From positions 1 through 64,000 of the forward strand of contig CAYUQJ010000006.1 of assembly GCA_964446955.1 (NCBI GenBank): a stretch of 64,000 nt of DNA, given 5' to 3'. This DNA is from Leptolinea sp964446955 (GTDB taxonomy: Bacteria > Chloroflexota > Anaerolineae > Anaerolineales > Anaerolineaceae). The notes beneath the pieces are model-generated. The model saw only the letters and a list, made by a program, of their open reading frames with translations, ran no database searches and was not told the origin of the DNA. A program made the translations under genes and the position numbers. Below, one piece after another: positions 58,694 to 64,000 of the stretch (position 1 is the first letter of the stretch; each line of letters opens with the position of its first letter).

Positions 58694-60001
58694 ATGGATA
58701 ATTCAAGAGCCTCCACGGAACAACCCCGCCGTCCATACTGGCCGATGACCCTTGTCTTCGGGTTGGCCTCGATACTTATTCTGGCCGGGGTGATTTTCAT
58801 CTTCCGTCTGACCGCGTCCCCGGCCAACCCGGCTGCCATGGAAATCAGGCACAACGCCCTGGAAAACTCAACCGATTCGTGCGTTACCTGTCACGAAAAA
58901 TCCAGCCCGGGTATCGTGGTCCAGTACGGCGCGTCCAGCATGGCTGCCGCCCGGGTGACCTGCCGAGACTGCCATGAAGTCAATGAAGGCTACCCCGGAT
59001 CCGTGGAACACGAGGGAACCTATGTGTTGAATTCACCCACCACCGCCACCTGCGAAAAGTGTCACCAATCACAGGTTGCCCAGTACTACCAGAGCCGCCA
59101 CAGCCTGCCTGCCTATGTGGCGATTGCCGGCAGCATGGACCTTTCCCCCGAACTTCTGGCCGCGTACCAGGCCATACCTGAAGGAACCTTCGCGCCCGAT
59201 AAAGCCCGCAATGTTCTGGCGGAAATGGAAGGCCCCGAGATCACCCGCTTTGCCTGTGAAAGCTGCCACAACATTGGAAAACCAGCGGAAGATGGATCCG
59301 TTGGCCGCTGCCAGAGCTGCCACATCCGCCACGAATTCAGCCTGGAACAGGCCCGTAAGCCGGAAACCTGCAACTACTGCCATATCGGCCCTGACCATCC
59401 GCAGTGGGAAATTTACCATGAATCACCGCACGGGATAGCCTACTCCACTCTGGGTCACACCTGGAATTGGGAAGCGGATACCGGAACATTAACATCCGAA
59501 GACTTCCCCGCCCCCACCTGCGCGACCTGTCACTTCAGCGGGTTTGGTGGAACATCAACCACGCATGATACCGGAGACCGTCTGACCTGGTACCTTTTCT
59601 CATCTGTTTCCGAGCGGCGTCCCGGCTGGCAGGACAACAAAGTCCGCATGCAATCGGTTTGTTTCGAATGCCATAACCAGAATTTTATTGAAGACCTGTA
59701 TGCCGACGCGGACGTACTGACAGAAAAGGTGAACATGTGGGTACGGGAAGCGGATGAGGTCGTCCAGCCATTGAAAGACCAGGGACTGATCACCGAAACC
59801 CAGTTTGACGAACCCCTGGAATATGAGCATTATGAGTTATGGCATCACTGGGGACGTACCACAAAATTTGGTGCCTGGATGCAGGGACCAGACTACACGC
59901 AATGGCATGGCGCGTACGAAGTCGTCAAAGGGCTCTCCACTCTGCGGTATGACGCCGCCGAGTTGCTGCATTCTGCCGCCCAAATGGTTCCAACGGAGTG
60001 A
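58694..60001 (+). CDS. Membrane-anchored octaheme cytochrome c, hydroxylamine oxidoreductase-like
   Basis: 435 residues. One N-terminal membrane span (about 20-38), then an outside domain with eight CxxCH heme sites at Cys63, 90, 120, 188, 206, 226, 276 and 323. Flanking sequence fits the HAO/octaheme family: CHIGPDHPQWEIYHESPHG (about 229-247) and HHWGRTTKFGAWMQGPDYTQ (about 384-403), a place where HAO carries residues near its special heme; whether the cross-linking Tyr is present cannot be decided by eye. Such enzymes oxidise hydroxylamine or reduce nitrogen oxides, or serve as electron conduits. The stop overlaps the GTG of a membrane-protein partner. Confidence 0.85.
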   Translation: MDNSRASTEQPRRPYWPMTLVFGLASILILAGVIFIFRLTASPANPAAMEIRHNALENSTDSCVTCHEKSSPGIVVQYGASSMAAARVTCRDCHEVNEGYPGSVEHEGTYVLNSPTTATCEKCHQSQVAQYYQSRHSLPAYVAIAGSMDLSPELLAAYQAIPEGTFAPDKARNVLAEMEGPEITRFACESCHNIGKPAEDGSVGRCQSCHIRHEFSLEQARKPETCNYCHIGPDHPQWEIYHESPHGIAYSTLGHTWNWEADTGTLTSEDFPAPTCATCHFSGFGGTSTTHDTGDRLTWYLFSSVSERRPGWQDNKVRMQSVCFECHNQNFIEDLYADADVLTEKVNMWVREADEVVQPLKDQGLITETQFDEPLEYEHYELWHHWGRTTKFGAWMQGPDYTQWHGAYEVVKGLSTLRYDAAELLHSAAQMVPTE

Positions 60002-60912
60002 CCGGCGTGGAAAGCGCCTCTTCCTCATACCCATTGCAGGAGATGGTTCCCCTGCTAAAACGCTGGCGGTTGCCATTCAACCGCGATCAGGCCATGCTTA
60101 CCCTGGCGGCGGCCAATGTTTTCCTTATTGGGTTGGATATCTATATGGCTCATAATCTCAACGGGAATATCGTTCCGTATGAGTGGATCCCCATTATCTT
60201 CAGCCCAATCGCGGGGATGATCCTGCTGGCAGCCGGTTGGATCGCGGTGCGCAACCGCCCGGCAGCCAACCTGACTGCCACGATCGTTTTCTTTTCCTGC
60301 ATCGTCACTGGCATTCTTGGATCTTACTTCCACCTCCGCCGCGCTTTTCTACCGGCGGAAGGCGGGGGCATCATCATCCCCAACGAGATCCTGCTGTGGG
60401 CGCCGCCCGTCTTCGGGCCATTAACGTATCTACTGGTGGCCATCCTGGGCATATCCGCCGCCTGGGAGGAGATCATCCCCGGTTCGGGGGAATTGCGCCT
60501 TCTGGGCTCCAGAACCATCCGCATGCCGTTATCCAAGACACGGGCATTCTTTCTGCTCACATCCATATTCATCCTGGTTACCATAATCTCGAGCGTGATA
60601 GACCACGCCCGTACCAACTTTGAAAATCCATGGCTCTGGCTGCCGACCTTCTCGGGAGTATTCGCGGTTGTTGTATCTGCGGTGATGGGGTTCATTGAAC
60701 GCCCCACCCCGGCAGATCGTTGGACGTACAGCGCGGCTCTAATCATCCTGACGATTGTTGGATTGATCGGGGCGTATCAACACGCGGAGAGCAACCTGAC
60801 CAGCCAGGGTGTTTTCATAGTGGAACGATTCCTTCGGGGCGCACCATTAATGGGACCTCTGTTGTTCTCCAACATGGGATTGCTGGGGTTTCTGGTTCTG
60901 TTGGAGGATTAA
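59998..60912 (+). CDS. Multispan membrane protein coupled to the octaheme cytochrome
   Basis: 304 residues, GTG start overlapping the cytochrome stop (GTGA, 59998-60001). Seven or eight membrane spans with conserved polar residues (HLRRAFLPAEGGGI about 119-132, VIDHARTNFENPW about 200-212, GAYQHAESN). I do not recognise the family; the few His residues could bind hemes b, as in quinone-linked subunits, but this is inference. The tight coupling suggests it links the cytochrome to the quinone pool. Confidence 0.75.
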   Translation: MTGVESASSSYPLQEMVPLLKRWRLPFNRDQAMLTLAAANVFLIGLDIYMAHNLNGNIVPYEWIPIIFSPIAGMILLAAGWIAVRNRPAANLTATIVFFSCIVTGILGSYFHLRRAFLPAEGGGIIIPNEILLWAPPVFGPLTYLLVAILGISAAWEEIIPGSGELRLLGSRTIRMPLSKTRAFFLLTSIFILVTIISSVIDHARTNFENPWLWLPTFSGVFAVVVSAVMGFIERPTPADRWTYSAALIILTIVGLIGAYQHAESNLTSQGVFIVERFLRGAPLMGPLLFSNMGLLGFLVLLED

Positions 60913-60985
60913 TCCAAACCAGGGACCACCGGCGTGAATTCAACCAACCTGATCAAGATGAATGCGCAAAAAATCGGCTTACATC

Positions 60986-60993
60986 AAACGCTT
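60986..60993 (+). promoter_or_regulatory. LacI-type operator half-site candidate
   Basis: AAACGCTT fits the AANCGNTT core of LacI-family operators and sits upstream of the -35. An 8-bp inverted pair CTTACATC (60978-60985) and GATGTAAG (61050-61057) brackets the promoter. Confidence 0.35.
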
Positions 60994-61016
60994 ACCTTAA
61001 AAAATCAAAAAATCTA

Positions 61017-61045
61017 TTGACTCAGGCCGAAATTTTTTGTAATAT
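61017..61045 (+). promoter_or_regulatory. Promoter of the LacI-type gene and sugar ABC operon
   Basis: TTGACT (61017-61022), 17-base spacer, TAATAT (61040-61045), close to consensus, 54 bp before the TTG start. Confidence 0.7.
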
Positions 61046-61098
61046 GGTAGATGTAAGTCCTTTCATAAAAGTATATTCAGTTACGAATCAAAAATATT

Positions 61099-62103
61099 TT
61101 GACCCGGAACACTCCCCCCACGATTTATGATGTAGCCACGGTTGCTCATGTCAGCATCGCTACGGTTTCGCGTGTCATCAACAATCTCGAAAAAGTAAAA
61201 CCGGAAACCCGTTCAGCCGTGCTGGAAGCGATCGACAGCCTGGGGTTTGTTCCCAAGGCGGATGCCCGCGCGCGTGCCATCCGAACCCAGCGCCGCATCG
61301 GCGTGATCACCCCGTTCTTCACCGCCCCTTCCTTTGTACAGCGCCTGCGCGGTGTCGCGGCTGCCCTGGGGCATACTCCGTATGAGCTGGTCATCTATAC
61401 GGTTACCAGCAGCAAGCACCTTAACAGCTACCTCGACACGCTTCCCCTCACGGGTAATTTGGATGGTCTGATCATTCTTTCGCTTGAACTGGACGACCAT
61501 TATGTGGAACGCCTGCTGGATCACCACCTGGAGACTGTCCTCGTTGAATATCCCCATCCCTTGTTAAGCAGTGTCGAGATCGATAATGAAGACGGCGGCA
61601 GGCAGGCGGCGGACTATCTGCACAAACGCGGATACCGGCGGTTCGCTTTTGTTGGTGATACGTCAACAGCGGAATACGGGATCCATCCCATTTCACTGCG
61701 CCTGAACGGTTTTCGGAAAGAAATTATCCGCATTGGATGTTATTTACCCGATTGCCAAATTTTAATTGCGCCGTATGATATTAACAAGACTCGTGAGCAG
61801 GCTGTTGAGTTTCTTCAAACTCAAGAATTGCCGCTCGCCATATTCGCCGCTACTGACCTGCAGGCCATATCCATCATCCAGGCTGCCAGACAACTGAACC
61901 TGCAAATTCCCGAAGACCTGGCTGTTTTGGGGTTTGATGATCTTGACATGGCAGAGTATTTCAACCTTACAACCATCAGGCAACACCTGGACGAATCCGG
62001 AGAGATCGCCGTCGAGATGCTTCTTTCGCGTCTCGCCAATCCCAACCGGACGGTTCAGATTTCGAAATTACCACTTGAGATCATTGAACGAGGCACAACG
62101 TGA
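61099..62103 (+). CDS. LacI-family transcriptional regulator
   Basis: 334 residues from a TTG start, the only usual start codon that keeps the full DNA-binding domain; no ribosome site is seen. N-terminal helix-turn-helix TIYDVATVAHVSIATVSRVI (8-27), hinge, then a sugar-binding-protein-like effector domain (RIGVITPFFTAPSFVQRLRG, DGLIILSLELDD, DNEDGGRQAADYLHKRGYRR, LAVLGFDDLDMAEY). It probably represses or activates the sugar ABC operon that starts 92 bp downstream, responding to the imported sugar. Confidence 0.93.
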   Translation: MTRNTPPTIYDVATVAHVSIATVSRVINNLEKVKPETRSAVLEAIDSLGFVPKADARARAIRTQRRIGVITPFFTAPSFVQRLRGVAAALGHTPYELVIYTVTSSKHLNSYLDTLPLTGNLDGLIILSLELDDHYVERLLDHHLETVLVEYPHPLLSSVEIDNEDGGRQAADYLHKRGYRRFAFVGDTSTAEYGIHPISLRLNGFRKEIIRIGCYLPDCQILIAPYDINKTREQAVEFLQTQELPLAIFAATDLQAISIIQAARQLNLQIPEDLAVLGFDDLDMAEYFNLTTIRQHLDESGEIAVEMLLSRLANPNRTVQISKLPLEIIERGTT

Positions 62104-62144
62104 GAGGAGGTGATTGATCGGCCGGTTTGAAACACTCACTGTAA

Positions 62145-62164
62145 TCCCAATGTTCAGATTGGGA
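62145..62164 (+). other. Hairpin between LacI-type gene and binding protein gene
   Basis: Perfect 7-bp stem TCCCAAT / ATTGGGA with a six-base loop and a weak T-tail. It could reduce readthrough or protect the downstream transcript. AAGGAGAT follows as the binding-protein ribosome site. Confidence 0.55.
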
Positions 62165-62195
62165 AATTTTCACAAACTTTTTTAAGGAGATAAGT

Positions 62196-63527
62196 ATGAA
62201 GCGCGTTGCATTGGTTATTAGCACCATTATTATTGCGACCATGGTTCTGGCAGCATTTGTTCCTGCCTCCCCAGTCGCCGCCCAGGCTGGCACCTCCGCA
62301 TTGGAAGATGCGTATGCCGGCAAACTAAAAGGCAAAGTTGTTACCATGGCCGGACCTTTCACCGACAATGATGCCGTCAAATTTGACGCCTCTGTGAAAG
62401 ACTTCGAGACCAAAACCGGTATCGACATTCAGTACTCCGGTTCCAAGGAATTCGAAGCCTCCATCGGTATCGCCATCGAAGGTAACAATCCCCCCGATAT
62501 CGTAGACTTCCCGCAGCCCGGTCTCCTCGATACCTTCGTGAAAAAAGGAAAGGTTATTGACCTCTCCACTTTCATGGATATGGACAAACTCAAAGAAAAT
62601 TACATCCAGTCCTGGATCGATATGGGCACCATGGAAGGACCCGATGGTCCGATCCTCGCCGGTGTCTGGGGCCGTGTAAATGGCAAGAGCGCCGTCTGGT
62701 ATCCGAAGAAAGCCTTTGACGAAGCCGGTTACAAAGTTCCCGCTACCTGGGACGAACTGATGAAACTGACCGAAGACATCAAAGCTGATGGCGACACCCC
62801 GTGGTGCGTTGGTATTGAATCCGGCGCTGCCACCGGTTGGGCTGCCACCGACTGGATGGAAGAGTTGATGCTCCGCACCACCTCTCTCGAAAACTACGAC
62901 AAATGGGTCAAAGGCGAGCTGAAATTCTCCTCACCTGAGGTCAAAAAAGCCGCCACAGTCATGTCTGATCTGTGGTTCACCGAAGGCAACGTGTACGGCG
63001 GCCGCAAAGCCATCGCCACCACCGCTTTTGGTGATGCCCCCAAACCCATGTTCGAGAATCCCCCGAAGTGCTGGCTGCACAAACAGGGTAACTTCATCAC
63101 CACCTTCTTCCCCGAAGATGCCAAAGCCGGTGTGGATTATGACTTCTTCTACCTGCCCGGTGTTGATGACGAATACGGCAAACCCGTCCTGGTTGCTGGC
63201 GATATCTATGCCATGTTCAACGATCGCCCCGAAACCCGCGCCGTCATCGAGTTCTTCTCGACCGGTGCCTCGGTTGAAGGCTGGGTGAAAGCCGGTGGAG
63301 CCATCTCCCCGCACAAAGATTCCTCACTCGATTGGTACACCAACGATGTGGATCGCGGCATTGCCAAGATGATCCAGGAAGCCACCTCCGTCCGCTTTGA
63401 CGGCTCCGACCTGATGCCGGGTGCCGTGGGTGCCGGTTCCTTCTGGAAATCCATGACCTCCTATGTCAGCGGCAGCATCGATCTGGATACCGCCCTCAAG
63501 GAAATTGACGCCGCCTGGCCGAAATAG
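62196..63527 (+). CDS. Sugar ABC transporter binding protein (AglE-like, alpha-glucoside type)
   Basis: 443 residues. Signal peptide ends near VPASPVAAQAG, again with no lipobox Cys. The mature part fits the alpha-glucoside-binding family 1 group: TMAGPFTDNDAVKFDASVKD, GNNPPDIVDFPQPGLLD, SAVWYPKKAFDEAGYKVPAT, CWLHKQGNFITTFFPE, YDFFYLPGVDDEYGKPVLV. Codon use looks highly biased toward C-ending codons, typical of a strongly expressed gene. An 8-bp hairpin follows in the gap before the permease. Substrate alpha-glucosides is inferred from family resemblance. Confidence 0.93.
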   Translation: MKRVALVISTIIIATMVLAAFVPASPVAAQAGTSALEDAYAGKLKGKVVTMAGPFTDNDAVKFDASVKDFETKTGIDIQYSGSKEFEASIGIAIEGNNPPDIVDFPQPGLLDTFVKKGKVIDLSTFMDMDKLKENYIQSWIDMGTMEGPDGPILAGVWGRVNGKSAVWYPKKAFDEAGYKVPATWDELMKLTEDIKADGDTPWCVGIESGAATGWAATDWMEELMLRTTSLENYDKWVKGELKFSSPEVKKAATVMSDLWFTEGNVYGGRKAIATTAFGDAPKPMFENPPKCWLHKQGNFITTFFPEDAKAGVDYDFFYLPGVDDEYGKPVLVAGDIYAMFNDRPETRAVIEFFSTGASVEGWVKAGGAISPHKDSSLDWYTNDVDRGIAKMIQEATSVRFDGSDLMPGAVGAGSFWKSMTSYVSGSIDLDTALKEIDAAWPK

Positions 63528-63555
63528 TCCTTTGAGACTGATGTAGCTTTATCCC

Positions 63556-63583
63556 GGGGGCAGGGATGAAAATCTCTGCCCCC
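63556..63583 (+). other. Intercistronic hairpin between binding protein and permease
   Basis: Perfect 8-bp G/C-rich stem GGGGGCAG / CTGCCCCC with a 12-base loop and no T-run, 29 bp after the binding-protein stop. Same position as the 14-bp hairpin at 6796-6826 in the other sugar operon; likely stabilises the binding-protein message. The remaining 167 bp to the next ATG holds nothing else I can name. Confidence 0.65.
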
Positions 63584-63750
63584 ACAAAAACCGTTTCATA
63601 GATCGCAATTTCAATCCGGATAATCTGATAGCTGAATAATGCAACATCGGGGATTTGCTATACTGTAATCATCTTTTTTCTTTTTTCCCTGATCAAACCC
63701 ATTTCTCTCCCCCCAGATACTTGATCAAACCCGTGTGACAGGAGGCAGGT

Positions 63751-64000
63751 ATGCAAAAATCCGACAAGACGAGTTCCAGCCAGGGTGGTGTTCTTACCTG
63801 GCTTGGGTCAAACATCGGGCGTATTCTGGTTTCACTGATCGTCCCGATCCTGACGTTTGTCATTCTCTGGCAGGGTTATATCTTCTTGCGGGATACCGAT
63901 GCGCCGCAAATAGTGATCGTTCTGGTCGCCATCGTCTGGGGTGTCGGTGGTGTTGCCCTCCTCTTCTATGTGTCCAACTGGCTGGTCGAAAAACTGCCAG
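63751..64000 (+). CDS. Sugar ABC transporter permease, AglF/MalF type (N-terminal part)
   Basis: 83 codons visible before the right edge, from an ATG with GGAGG at good distance. Ser/Gln-rich cytoplasmic start, then two hydrophobic spans (ILVSLIVPILTFVILWQGYI and IVIVLVAIVWGVGGVALLFY). The extended N-terminus with an extra pair of spans is seen in the AglF-like permeases that go with AglE-type binding proteins. Function is inferred mainly from position. Confidence 0.75.
   Translation, partial: MQKSDKTSSSQGGVLTWLGSNIGRILVSLIVPILTFVILWQGYIFLRDTDAPQIVIVLVAIVWGVGGVALLFYVSNWLVEKLP

Overview
The window looks like chromosome from a free-living, heterotrophic, probably anaerobic Chloroflexota bacterium of the Anaerolineae type. 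This is an inference from gene content, not from a marker gene: an ECF sigma factor coupled to a DUF5667-like partner, GH94 phosphorylase, several sugar ABC systems without their own ATPase, many PAS/GAF signalling proteins, and a secreted thrombospondin-type-3 protein with long Pro/Glu/Thr linkers. No rRNA, tRNA or CRISPR array was found. Several promoters carry a -10 hexamer exactly six bases before the ATG, suggesting leaderless mRNAs.

Layout. 1-2157 (minus): membrane DUF5667-like protein (cut by the left edge), ECF sigma factor, zinc-ribbon membrane protein. 2413-12992: carbohydrate locus with a GH94 phosphorylase, then one long minus-strand operon (BadF-type sugar kinase, cupin glucose-6-phosphate isomerase, cupin of phosphomannose isomerase type II, large ManA-like isomerase, sugar-binding protein, two permeases) facing a divergent DeoR-type regulator; a large operator overlaps the operon promoter. 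13127-19511: PTS enzyme I, an ABC-2 exporter pair, and a NarL-type two-component system. 19542-26184: NapH-like polyferredoxin with a hypothetical partner, malic enzyme, zinc-ribbon protein, SH3b lipoprotein, DJ-1/PfpI protein. 26246-32585: tyrosine recombinase beside a lox-like 10-7-10 bp inverted repeat, then a divergent c-di-GMP pair (HD-GYP protein and REC-GAF-PAS-GGDEF protein). 32669-39745: RNase H-like protein, VOC protein, AraC/GyrI regulator, methyltransferase, a chemotaxis receptor with an internal sugar-binding-protein-like domain whose lobes are in permuted order, and an SGNH-like protein.

39867-48145 is a complete kdp potassium-uptake operon (kdpF, A, B, C, D, E) with two extra small membrane-protein genes, one before kdpF and one between kdpB and kdpC, all tightly coupled. 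48806-53007 is an accessory island: a repeat-rich operator region, HipB/HipA-like toxin-antitoxin, an AT-rich EcoRI-family adenine methyltransferase, and a DUF262-HNH nuclease overlapping it by four bases. This is the best candidate for an under-described defence module. 53014-64000: class II fructose bisphosphatase, COG0523 GTPase, secreted beta-helix/TSP3 protein with a leader terminator, octaheme HAO-like cytochrome c with a membrane partner, and a second sugar ABC operon (LacI regulator, AglE-like binding protein, start of a permease) running off the right edge.

Together the genes describe import and phosphorolytic or isomerase-based breakdown of oligosaccharides, gluconeogenic and anaplerotic control (malic enzyme, GlpX), potassium homeostasis, c-di-GMP signalling, and a probable redox role for the cytochrome and polyferredoxin clusters.
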